Notes under the pieces: model-generated
Told to the model about the DNA's origin: nothing
Seen by the model: the letters and a program-made list of their open reading frames with translations, nothing else
Database searches by the model: none
Made by a program: the position numbers and the translations under genes
Shown here: positions 33,115 to 43,800 of the stretch, one piece after another
Numbering within the stretch: position 1 is the stretch's first letter
How the letters are laid out: each line of letters starts with the position of its first letter
From: Agapetus fuscipes
Taxonomy: Eukaryota; Arthropoda; Insecta; Trichoptera; Glossosomatidae
Assembly: GCA_951799405.1 (NCBI GenBank)
Contig: OX637332.1
Coordinates: forward strand, 15,629,001-15,693,000
Reading direction: 5' to 3'
Length of the DNA: 64,000 nt

Positions 33115-34800
33115 ATGGTGGAAATTAATTTACAAAAGATGAGAAATTCATGTAAAACCTTTTGTTAAATTCATTTCAAAGTTACATGTTTTTTAGCAAC
33201 GCAAAGCTGGCACGTTTTTCAGTTGCGTAACTACTTCAATTAAATAAGTTATGACGTTTAGGGGTCAAACATGGACAAAACAAATCCCCTGAGTCTCAAA
33301 AAAAATTGGAAGTAAACAAAATTGCAAACAATTAAAATACAGGTACAGACTCCAGAACAACGGGGTCTTCGATTCATATCGTAGATACCAATGTAATGCT
33401 AAGCCAAAAATTCACGCTGCTGATAGAAAGTATATCAAAAAATATATTTTTGAAAATTATATCAAAAACTCAGTTTTTACAACAATCTCCGCTTCATGCG
33501 CCACATATTTCCTAATTTTAAATTAAGTTTGTATTTTTCAACATTTTGTTCACAATCAGGAACGAAGAGCTGTTTGACGTTTGAATATGATGAAGAAGAG
33601 AAATTCAAAACATCACACGGAAAGAAATAAACTAATACTTTTGTTCCTGAAATCGAATTGTTAACTCAAATATTATATAGCATCTACATTGAATGTGATA
33701 TAAGTCTATAATAAAATAAGGTGTACAAATCATCACTTGCGCTGAAAAGAGAATAAGCATCCATCTCCTGGACATTTAAAATTTTCTCATGCGTGATGGC
33801 AAAATATGACTGCAAGAAAGAGAAAATCTATTTCTTTCTTGTGTGTAACTTGCACGAAATACGCAGTAGAGAATCTGGGTACGCTTGTTTCTGATTTATT
33901 GGCTATGTTAGTTGCTCCGAAGGAGATAATGCTTGCGATTATTTAGTCACTTAGGTTTGTCTTAAACGTAATGAAGGCAGTAAATCTTGCAGCGGGAAAA
34001 TTGTGAACTTGCTGCAGCAGTCTTCAAGGACATCAGTTGGAATATTTATAAATTTCAACGAACCAATTTGCTGTTGAATGTATTTAACATCCTTAAAATA
34101 TCTAATGAGAAATTTATAGAAATTTGATGTGTTAAAAAATATTTTTAGGTTTCCTTAAAAATGAGTGGAGAGTATAGCTCAACCCATTATGAAACACTTA
34201 TAGAGCTATTCACAAAGCATTTGATCCATAGCTGATCTACGGATCATCGATGTTACGTATGCAAAATTAGCTATAGGCTGCGGATAAACCATGACTTTGC
34301 TGTTGGAGAATAACACAGTAAGACAACATGGAGCACCTTTAACATAAATAACAAAATGATTTGTCCAACAATTTCCGTCAAGGAAATTATTTTCTGTTTC
34401 ATTGAAAGCTTATATTTTTTGTTTATCAGGAGAGCCGCATGAAAAACATATTTTAAATAACAGTTTAAGATATTATTAAATTATACTCAAAAGCAATCGA
34501 TAAACCATGTAACTTTTGTTTACCCACAAATCATTTCATTTTTTTTTCAATATCTCTTACCTTTATTTTGTGCCATTTCTCAGTTTTTTTTTTAATTTTT
34601 GTCTCTTTTAGCTAAGACCACGCTAAGACCATCGTACATCCTAAGGTTTATAATTTTTTCAGTACCGTAAAACCCTTTCAGTTAAAAACTCTTGTTGTGC
34701 ATGCAGCGTTGTTGTAAACTTAAATACAACTTACGCAACGTTGTTTACATTTACTATTGATCTTGAGGTATTGTAAAATTTATATGTTCTACATTTAAAT
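33115..34800. other. Intronic A+T-rich DNA, no feature recognised
   Basis: No family A, T1, T2 or FB copies seen and no convincing open frame. It may be single-copy intron sequence. Confidence 0.4.
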
Positions 34801-34879
34801 TAACCAAAAAAAAACAATTTATCGAGTATTCAATGGGTACCCGACGTTTCGTTGCTTTGCAGTCACTTCTATCCTTTTC

Positions 34880-35150
34880 ATCATAGCTACACTAAAGCCA
34901 GGTTCGTGGAGGGTGCGACAGGGACGAGGCTATGGAGACGGTCTCAAGGGGGAGGGAGACACACGCACATCGCACGTGACGCTTTACTCATGGGGTGCAT
35001 TCAAGTGGTCATTTCATCAAGTGCGGCGACAAACAAGGCGGGGCGAATGCTCGCGAGCGTTCGTGAAGTGCTCGTTCTCTCCTTTGGAAAATGTTATGTT
35101 TACTTTTAGCAAGTGTTCGTGAACGTTCGCGGAGTGTTCGTACATGGAAA
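34880..35150. other. GC-rich stretch with GTTCG repeats
   Basis: gcgagcgttcgtgaagtgct, then agtgttcgtgaacgttcgcg and gagtgttcgtac form a short imperfect series of gttcg units after a G-rich segment. Open frames across it are short and unlike known proteins. Confidence 0.45.
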
Positions 35151-35413
35151 AGCAAAGAGTTGTATTTCGTAGCTGTGTTGGTGCTTTTAGTAAAACTACA
35201 AATAAAATTAATCCTAAACTAAACTGATACGGCTTGTTGCTTTGAAAGAATTAATTTTCAAAAGATTTTTATTTTCGTCTTATTTTCCTGATAAGGACGG
35301 CTTCAAAACATCATTTAATTACGTTAAGGTAAGTGTGTTTGAAGGTTTCCGAATAGAATTAACATGTTATAGCAACAACAAAATATTACATTTTGTTCAT
35401 CAAAACATAATCT

Positions 35414-35470
35414 ATGGGCATATTTCGCGGAGCTCTTAAGACGCACCTTTTCAAAAAGTCTTATCCGTGA
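35414..35470 (+). pseudogene. LINE reverse transcriptase C-terminal scrap
   Basis: Reads FRGALKTHLFKKSYP then a stop; the KTHLFKK ending matches the usual end of many insect LINE ORFs. A T1 tail piece (about 35470-35553, cacacacaaaaacggcgctc) follows at once. Confidence 0.4.
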
Positions 35471-35999
35471 TCGGAGAGGGCCCTTGAGGTGTGACACACA
35501 CAAAAACGGCGCTCTCTTATCATGTGCAATTAAAAATAAATAAGCCTGATATATATATATATATAATGGAATCGGCATAAATTTCAAAGACAACAAAATT
35601 GTGACACTACCTCTACCTTTACTAGGAAAAGTTACACACATATTTTGTTATGGATTACTAATGTCAAATAGACGTGTGACATTTACCCGCAGAGAAAAAT
35701 TCAAATTGTACATTGTGTTCATTTTAAAGAAATCAATACCAACTAATAAACATAATCTTTTCAGGTAGTTATGATATCCTTCGTGTAATATTTTATTTAC
35801 CATAATACTGAAAAAGTAATTAGGTACGCAAGTCTTGCAATTGAGGACAAACTCTACAATATATTTTCCGGTCAATTTTACCGCGCTGCCATGAATAATC
35901 GCTTCACAATTAAATCATGCGCATTCCTTAGATTAATAGACTGTAAATCCTAGTTGTACTCAAACGATGGAGTTTTGAGTTTTCAAACTGGAAAACTGA

Positions 36000-36420
36000 T
36001 TAACTTTGTGATTTCACGCATATTTTTATTAAGTGATACTATCGAAAGTGAAAAATTGCGACATTGCTGTTTCCAAATATCACCCTTTCACGAAGCTCGG
36101 CTTGGCGAAGTTCGGCTTTGTTCGGCTGGCCATTCAGCGGAATGACACAACCCTCTCGGCGTCCGCTGTACACACAATATTTTCAATGAGCCATTCCACA
36201 ATATTGTTTGGGACAAACACAATATTATTCTGTGTACTCGCTGAAGATCTCTTTGCTCTCTGATTTAACAATACGACAAGTGGATATTATGATGGGCCAT
36301 TGTTGTGAGGGGTGTATTGTCGAATCATTATGCCCAGCTCACGGCAACAATGCGACGTTATAGTGTCAACAAACATTACACTGGAGTGCTATCAAAATAT
36401 TCATATTATTTAAAGTTATA
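36000..36420. promoter_or_regulatory. Single-copy intronic island rich in SOX-like ACAAT cores, candidate enhancer
   Basis: Eight ACAAT/ATTGT cores between 36173 and 36351, including the palindrome ccacaatattgtttgg (36196-36211), ggccattgttgtg and ggcaacaatgcg. Not shared with any repeat here. A SOX-bound neural enhancer of acj6 is a guess. Confidence 0.3.
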
Positions 36421-36604
36421 AATATGGGAGCTGAATAATTATTAACTGACGATACTTACACCACAAATAGAAGGAAATAGAGCACGAGAAAACTTGTAAA
36501 TTAAATTACTAAAATCAAACTTATTATGAAGATACTCGTAGTAATGCTTGGTTAAAAAAACATAAGTCATTGATTAATTATTTACAATCAACAGGTACCT
36601 TTAT

Positions 36605-36815
36605 TAAAAGGTCGGTATGAGGCTGAGCCGTCATGTAAAAAAAATATTCTGTCAATGTGTTTCCTGTTTTATGGAAGAGCAGCAAAATTTGCCGGGCTTA
36701 TCTTCATTTAAACTTTGGGTTTTTATTTGTAAGTATACATGGAGCATGTGTAAGCGCGAACTAACACGTGTCTCTTTGTAGACGTGTATTTGATATGAAT
36801 CTCAAATTTTAATAT
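36605..36815 (+). repeat. Repeat family A copy, diverged
   Basis: aggtcggtatgaggctgagc to acgtgtatttgatatgaatc. Confidence 0.65.
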
Positions 36816-36837
36816 TTTTCAGGGTTTGGTGGTTTAC

Positions 36838-37063
36838 ACAGTGAAAGTCCATTGTATAATTAATTAAATAAATACACTGTTTAAATTCACTTTTATTATT
36901 TTATTTAAAATATGTCAAACGTTTTCGCCTAAAAAGGCATCCTCATGAGGATTTGTCGTTGTCATTGTCCTGAGGATGCCTTTTTAGGCGAAAACGTTTG
37001 ACAAATTTTAAATAAAATAATAAAAGTGAATTTAAACAGTGTATTTATTTAATTAATTAAATC
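36838..37063. mobile_element. Foldback element (FB family), long clean arms
   Basis: Arms of about 90 bp: left from taattaaataaatacactgt, right ending with its complement. Both carry GAGGATGCCTTTTTAGGCGA, then AAACGTTTGAC, in opposite senses. Centre is atttgtcgttgtcattg. Confidence 0.9.
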
Positions 37064-37129
37064 AAATTTTAATATCTATTTGCAATATTTTCCAAAGTTA
37101 AATATATTTATCTAAGAATTCGAAGGCTC

Positions 37130-37500
37130 TTTATGAGTTTTATTCGGTTTTATATCACATTACCTGAAACATAAGTTATTCGAGTTTTTTTGTTGGTGTG
37201 CAAAGTGATGCAGCCAGTGAAAATATTGATGTCAATTGTAAACAAATAGGTCAGTTGTAGTCCTCGATTACAGATGTGAACTTTGTCACAGATGTAGCGA
37301 AGAACATGCCAACGAGAGTGAGAATAAAACCGTTAATTTAACACGCATAAAATGTGCAATAAATGCATTATTTATGAACGTAATAAATAATGGGGCACAA
37401 TACAATATTTTCATAGGGGCGCCGCGAATCGGAACCATCCCCCTCGCATTATTTTTATTCCTTCAATGTTTAATGTTTACTTAGTTTGTCATTGTGTATA
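37130..37500. promoter_or_regulatory. Intronic island with a POU-like site, partly duplicated
   Basis: 37361-37376 reads aaatgcattatttatg, close to the AT-rich sites bound by class IV POU factors. The 5' part (ttgttggtgt, gatgcagcc, agtg..aatattgat) is repeated at about 38695-38815. Regulatory role inferred. Confidence 0.3.
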
Positions 37501-38027
37501 ATGATTAATCTTCCATATGAATACTCAAACTGGAAGGGTGTACGGCAGGAAATAGTTCATATCGGATTTTAGAAAGAGACTAACACTATTAAAATTATAT
37601 TTTGACTTTCTAGAGCGTTTTCTTAACCTGTTGTCCTGAGTGGGCCATATTTATTTACAACATATGAAGACTAAAGGGGAAAAACAAGGAATTTCAGCAC
37701 AAATAAGAAGATAATCTACTAATGATATCTAGTGGCATTAGTGTATATCTAAAGCTCTTCAAAATTTGTAATGCAACTTCAGTCTTTATCACAGTTTATG
37801 GCGGTATTTCCGGTTCTTTGACAGGCAATAACCATTAGAAATACAGACTTTCAAATTTTAATTTTAATTTACTTAAATTTTCTTCAACTAACATTCCTTG
37901 TTCAATCATAAGAAAATAATAAGAAAAATCTAAGACTAACAATATTTGTTAAAAGTGTTAAGTAAAGTTTATGTGCAGATTAAACGAGTAAATATACTTG
38001 AATCTTGAGGAGCCTGATCATAAAAAT

Positions 38028-38265
38028 TGCCAGCGCTATGGTTAAGTGGGTCAAGACGTAAACTTTGACTAGAAAAAAGAACACTAGTTTGTGTCCCGTC
38101 GGGCTCCATCGAGATAAATTTGATTCTGGTTTACCGTACTCGTATTACATTGAAAAATAAAATAAAATCAGTTAAATATAAATGATGAATTATTAGAAAA
38201 TAATTATTATAACTCGTTCTTGCAAGGCAAAATAGGTTGGTGAATTGCAATCCTCTTCACAAATT
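38028..38265 (+). repeat. T3 repeat copy
   Basis: tggttaagtgggtcaagacg, tgtgtcccgtcgggctcc and 3' end gcaaggcaaaataggttggt. Confidence 0.6.
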
Positions 38266-38956
38266 TATGTAAAAAAAGATTACAACAAAAATTTCAATGT
38301 GATCCCTCGTCGAAAATAAAACTAACATTTTTTTTGTAAAATCCCGGTTGTAATTATTTCTTGACGGCCTCTGCAGTAGTAAGTTATAATATGAATTGTA
38401 ATAACACATTGGGGTTGATGAATTTTTCAAGTGTATTTTGGTTTGGCGATATTTTTCCATTAGGGCGACAAAGGGTGGAAATTATTGAGTAATTGTTTGA
38501 TATACTTCTAACCCAGTACATTCATTCAAATGGAAACATTCATTTCAAGTGTACCTCTATTACACATAAAATATCATCTCATTGATTAAAAAGGGAGGTT
38601 TTTTTTTAAAAGAAAAGCAAGCTTTAGGTTTTTGTAACGGCTGATTGGAGCTTCAAGTATTGAATCTTAGGAATACAAACATTATTTTTGGCTTCAGTTA
38701 GAATCGTCTTATTCGGTTCTCATTCCATATTAAGTACCGGACACACTAATATTTCGTAACTCTTGTTGGTGTTAAGATTGATGCAGCCTAGTGCTAATAT
38801 TGATATCAAATCATAACATTTTTTTATCGTACTAATTTGTATTTTATGATCAAATTAAAAACAATTTCCGATTTGTTAATGACCTCATTTTTGTCCGTTC
38901 AACCATGGAACAATAATATTTAAAATGTGGGAAATAAAATGAAAAATTCTAAACCT

Positions 38957-39275
38957 TTGTCCGGTCGATAGCTCAGTTAGCAGAGTGCTTTCATTCCATG
39001 CTGAGAGTTAGGGTTTGAATCTCACTGAGGGTGTCAGAAATGATTTCCTGTTTCGGTGCTTATTTCAAACCTAAAATAAAATACCAACAATGCTTGAGTG
39101 AATAATGCTTGAACCCCCTGAGGAAACTCCCACTTCAATTGAAGTGGGATTAAGGTTGGCTTAAGGCCAGCACCCTTACCTGTAAAAATAAACAGGTTCC
39201 ACTCGTCACATGCAACCCGTGCGGGGGAAATGCGGAAAGAGGTTACACTAGTTAAGTTACACTTTTCAAGGTTGC
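38957..39275 (+). repeat. T2 SINE, near full length
   Basis: tgtccggtcgatagctcagt, gggtgtcagaaatgatttcc, acttcaattgaagtggg and tgtaaaaataaacaggttcc in order. Confidence 0.85.
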
Positions 39276-39932
39276 ATTAAGATTGGTACAACAATAAAAC
39301 AGAGATTACAAATAGCAGAAAACAGTCAATTAAATCTTTATTACATTACAAAATAATTGGGTACTGATCATTGCCGCTTCAAAAGTATGTAAACCTTTTA
39401 AGGTTGAACGGAGGGTGGTCCAAGTGTACCTAGAAATAATGTGATTTGGGCTTACAGTGAATTTGCCTGAGAGGGGCTAGAAAAGCACCCTCAATTTGCG
39501 TATCTACCTCCAAGTAATGAAGATTGAAATGTACATAGGTATACGATATTACAAGACGGCGCAAATATATTTGGAGTATTGTATCAAATGTACCGGAGTA
39601 TTATTATTTAGAGCTTAAGGTTGGTTACCTAAGTAGAATATCAATGTTAGAACAGGGTGGTTTTGAAACTTTGTTTAAAATACAATTTTCAAGTTATTTC
39701 ATAATAAAGATAAAAATTATATCAATGTTAATTTTTTTTACTAAGATAACGAATATTTAAATAAGAATTAATTGTCAATAAGGTAGCAATGAGTCATAAT
39801 GTTAAAAATGATTGCGTGTATATTGATCAGATAGGACTGTTAGAAGAGTTTGCCATAATAAGGTTAGAAATGATTTCAGATTTAGTGTCTAACTTTTTGA
39901 CGGAAACGGAATTTTCAAACCTTGAAAACATT

Positions 39933-40077
39933 TCTTGTGAAGGCTGAGTCAACCTTGCCGTATTTTAATTTGAGTTTGATGTAAGCACCGAAATGGGAAA
40001 TCATGTCTGACAACCGATTCAAACCCGAGCCCCGGCATTGGATGCAAGCACTCTACCAACTGAGCTATCGAACAAAC
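39933..40077 (-). repeat. T2 SINE, 5' part
   Basis: gaaggctgagtcaaccttgc to ctctaccaactgagctatcg. Confidence 0.8.
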
Positions 40078-40079
40078 TT

Positions 40080-40790
40080 CCAAAACTAAAGAAAATCTCA
40101 TAAGACGGTTGCTTGGTTGTCTGTATAAATAACTATGCTTAAATGAACAATACTATTCCAATGAAGAGTTACCGGTTAGAAGTTATATAATTCCACTGAA
40201 TTTACGATTCAGGTATAGTGACAACAGAAATTTGTCTTTTGAACGTTTCAGGCTTGTTTCTGAGCTTCATGCAGAACAACGCAACGTTCAAAATCAAAGG
40301 CGAAAATTCTGTCCCCGGATACTCAGCCAAAAAATTAATACTACACACATATGCATATGAAATCAAAAGGAGAAATTGGATCTAAAAAAACAAAAACAAA
40401 AATGAAAACGGGTAAATTTTGCCCGCGAAAGCTTAAATTTAAATCACAAAGCAAAGATTTTTCACGTTCACCCGGTGTACCGGAATCTTGGCATGCCAGT
40501 CAAAGCATCTTACCATGCAAACCTCTTAGCACGACTTGTCAAGATTTTGTATCAAAAACCGCAGACTCTATCTAGGTATAAGCGACTCCATTGTTATAAT
40601 ATCTAACTCTACCATTAGCAGTAGGTAGATATAGCATGTACTTGTACGAGTACATAGAGTCACCCGAAATAATATTTCTGGATGGAGTTTACCACATATT
40701 TCGTAGAAAACTTTTTGTTGGGAGCTGTTATTATTTGAAAGTACATAATGATTTACATATTGTGTATGGTTTAAAAAAAAAAAAATTAAA
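40080..40790. other. Intronic DNA, nothing recognised
   Basis: A Lys-rich open frame at 40351-40575 has no recognisable motif and is treated as chance. Confidence 0.4.
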
Positions 40791-40792
40791 TT

Positions 40793-41083
40793 AGGCTGAT
40801 TTATTTGGTGAGCGCTGTTTTTGTGTGTATCACACCTCAAGAGCCCTCTGCGAGCTTGGTCGTCGCTGTAGAAAGCGCCAATTCTCAAGCAAGACCCAAT
40901 TGTTGTAAGGTTGGATAGACCTTTCAGTGACCGGTCTTTGGTAAAGGTTTATGAATTTTTCAACCCAGCGAAGAGCAAATTTGAAAATATAAATGGTATA
41001 TTTTTTGTGCTCCGCCGGGATTCGAACCCACGACCTTCCAGTAACGAGTCCGAAGTGTTACCACCTGGACTACGGACCGGTCA
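40793..41083 (-). repeat. T1 SINE, full length
   Basis: aggctgatttatttggtgag to ctggactacggaccggtc; very like the copy at 13236. Confidence 0.85.
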
Positions 41084-41087
41084 AATA

Positions 41088-41250
41088 TTACGGACGGTTT
41101 GTATATTAACACAGTGAAAATTCATATTAATTGATTGAATAATGACCTGAACACAATCGAGAGATCAACAACGTTCGTATATTATGTTAATAAAAATACA
41201 ATTAATAATAATAAGAGTGAAAATAAAACAGTTTTTGGATCTATAAAGTT
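41088..41250. mobile_element. FB end piece
   Basis: ttgtatattaacacagtgaa followed, after A+T-rich DNA, by gaaaataaaacagttttt; matches the outer part of the 6499 element and its left flank. Confidence 0.4.
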
Positions 41251-41284
41251 TAGTAGAAATCAATTAAAAAATATATTTTCCACA

Positions 41285-41528
41285 CATACATATGTATCAT
41301 CTAAATAACAAAGGCTTATACATTTATGGTTCATATGAAATGCATGCCTACAAGGAGACACGTATAAGTTCGCGCTTACACATGCCGCATGCGCATGTTA
41401 ACTAACAACATACAACATAAAAACCCAAATCTCAAATAAACATTCGCCCGGCAACTCATGCCGACCTACGGTGACACGGGGGTGACATTGCAAAAGTGAA
41501 CCATTTTGAGTAGTCAGCTACATAACAG
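41285..41528 (-). repeat. Repeat family A copy
   Basis: ggttcatatgaaatgcatgc to ttgagtagtcagctacataa. Confidence 0.7.
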
Positions 41529-41529
41529 C

Positions 41530-43060
41530 CATATTTTTATTTTAGATTCACACATTAAATAAAAAAGGATTATGAATAAAATTAGGAGGAAAACTAGACA
41601 AAACTGGTGCAGGAAAATTCTGGAAAATGATTTCTCTTGGTGAGATAAAAAAAACACCCCAGAACGTAAAGTTGTGTCCCGATGACAGTTGACTCGACAG
41701 CCTTCCCTTGGTCGTGTGGACCGGTAGGGTACCAAATTATGACCACCCCAAGTCAGTATATTTCGTATTTATTGACCTGTAAAATTGGCCCGAGTAATAT
41801 TTTTTTCGGTGCGGTTTTTATGCGTTTGTTACCGCATCAGGAAAAGGGGAGTGATGGTACTACAAGTGTTATGAATTCCGACGGCAGGACCGCAGCGGGA
41901 AAGTATTTGTTCTCAACATTTAAACAAAAAAATAAAAAATTTAATCACTTAAATATAAAAAAATTATCAATCTTATTTATGCTTCAAATCATTTCGCATA
42001 AACATCATTTCTTCAAAGAACAGAAAGCCTAAATGGAAATTGTTTAAAGCTGTGCAAAAATTGTAATCTAGGAATCAATGTGGGAAATCACTAGAGTTTT
42101 TGAAAATAATACTTTTGGACAGACTGGTCCTAAGATATCGGTTAGAAAAAATAATAATATGAAAATGCGAGAGCTTAGGCTTAATTATCTAGGAAAATCT
42201 AGTAAATGTTGATAGAATCTAAATAATATGAATAATACATATTTGGAAGATTCTGGCTAATTTCCGGCAGAAAACAAAAAAAGTCTCATTAATTATATTT
42301 TTGTTTGGTGTACAATTTTTTATACGTTTCATTTGTTAATTCTAATATACGGTAGATTAATAGTTTAGAAGCTATACTTCACCAAAAAGAGATTAAGCTC
42401 TTGTGTGTGGTGAGAGGAAAATAAAAAAAGATTACAAATAAATGCTTTCAAATATTCAATTTTCTGAGTTCAGGAATTCCCCTGAATTTACTAATTAAGA
42501 TGTCGTAAAGGTTAATATAGCTTTACTAGATTTCTCTGGCAAAATTACCGCTTACGAGCAGCAGGAAAGCATGCAGCGCGCTCTTGAGGTGTGATTTTAA
42601 ACAGCGCTCACCCAATAAATCATCCTGATTTATTAGTATTTATTTATAAAATTTTGTATTTTTTACTTTAACACGCGTGCGGTTCTGGCCGGCACAGATC
42701 ACACAGATCATAGTTGCAGGGTTTCCAACTCAATAATAATATAACATACGACTTATGATTATAATGCAGGGGGCTATGTGCGAATAAATTCACGGCGTGT
42801 ATCTTCACCCCTTTCTGCAGTGTCGACTTGTAGAGGGGAGCTCAACGAAATATTATGTGTTTTACAAGCAACAAATTTGTAAAATATGGTTTTCTCTAAG
42901 CTTTATGCTGCAAATTTGTAAACTTATTTTAACTGCACTTGTACTTTTTGGAATAGGAAACAAAACCATTTTCTATTTTTAATGATAAAATTATACCGAT
43001 TGTAGGTACAAAAGAAGTAATATTTTATATTAAAAATTATTGCGAAGTATTTTCTGTTTG
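41530..43060. other. Intronic DNA with a small T1 tail
   Basis: Only a T1 tail scrap (42567-42632, gcgctcttgaggtgtgattt) was recognised. Open frames such as 41682-42032 show no known domain. Confidence 0.4.
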
Positions 43061-43118
43061 TGTATGTGATGTTTTTAATTGATGATGTAATCCCATGTGA
43101 TGTACTGTCATGTGATGA

Positions 43119-43192
43119 AATGCCACTGTGTTCTTTCACGGAACCAAATAAATATAATGATGCAGCGTTGCCTGGTGCGGCTATCCATTGTG
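43119..43192 (-). pseudogene. Decayed duplicate of the acj6 exon/donor junction
   Basis: Aligns over about 75 bp with 43576-43653, covering the end of the POU-IV-box exon (HNGRPHQ) and the first intron bases. In the duplicate the Arg codon is TAG and the donor GTAACG is GCAACG, so it cannot serve as an exon end. Confidence 0.8.
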
Positions 43193-43360
43193 ACATGTGA
43201 TGTTTTCTCGTGTGACGTTTTTTCATGTGCCTAAGTTCTTTTTGAAGTAGACATATGTGATTTCTTGTCATTGTGATGTTTTTGTGATTTTGTCAATGTT
43301 GATGTACTGTTATGTGATGTAATTTTATCTGATGTTATGCCGTGTAATGTTATGCAATGT

Positions 43361-43585
43361 GATGTTTTGTCATGTAATGTAATGCCATGTGATACAATTC
43401 CATGCGATTTAATGCCAGGTGATGTAATTTCATGTGATGTTTTGTCATGTAATGTAATGCCATGTGATACAATTCCATGCGATTTAATGCCATGTGATGT
43501 AATGTCACGTGATGTTTTGTCTTGTAATGTAATGCCATGTGATACAATTCCATGCGATTTAATGCCATGTGATGTAATGTCACTG
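43361..43585. repeat. 75-bp minisatellite, three units
   Basis: gatgttttgt marks at 43361, 43436 and 43511 define three 75-bp units, themselves made of atgtgatgtaatgcc-like sub-units. Looser (atgtgatgt)n sequence extends down to about 43060. It ends about 50 bp inside the intron from the acj6 donor. Confidence 0.9.
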
Positions 43586-43632
43586 TGCTGTTATATCACG
43601 GATCCAAATGGAATACAGTGGTGGAGCGTTAC

Positions 43633-43800
43633 CTGGTGCGGCCGTCCGTTGTGCGGCGGCGCCGGCATACTGTGGTGGTACATCATGTCGTGCTTGAGCT
43701 GCGGCCCGCCCGGCGCGCCCTGGTGCTTGCCCAGGTCCGCGGCGGCCAGTGCCTCGGCACGGGACAGCAGACCATCGTTCAGGCCGGAGAATATGTCACC
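43633..43800 (-). CDS. acj6: acj6 internal exon with the POU-IV box
   Basis: A 56-codon exon, open throughout in phase 0, beginning GDIFSGLNDGLLSRAEALAA. This is the class-IV N-terminal box (LLxRAEALAA) that separates POU4 proteins from other POU factors and acts in transactivation. The rest is Gly/His/Pro/Met-rich and ends HNGRPHQ. Acceptor: gcgtgttgcag before GGTGAC. Donor: CAG then GTAACG at 43632. Joining it to the exon ending at 22805 keeps the frame (phase 0 to phase 0) and yields a normal-looking linker. The exon is strongly GC-rich against A+T-rich surroundings. It cannot be the first exon, because homologues have more sequence before the box; that part was not located. Confidence 0.93.

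Larger units (their letters stand above)
23522..43632 (-). other. acj6: acj6 intron of about 20.1 kb
   Basis: Bounded by donor GTAACG at its high end and acceptor ttgtttgcag at its low end. It contains repeats listed separately and several single-copy islands (about 23880-24150, 27300-27660, 36000-36420, 37200-37500) that could be enhancers. No further exon was recognised inside it, though short alternative exons could be missed. Confidence 0.85.

Noticed and set aside
35548..35566. (TA)n run as a promoter element
   Set aside because: A short dinucleotide repeat in A+T-rich intron; no other promoter sign.
41682..42032. 116-codon plus-strand frame
   Set aside because: No domain, low-complexity Lys/Asn/Phe tail; lies in an acj6 intron on the opposite strand.
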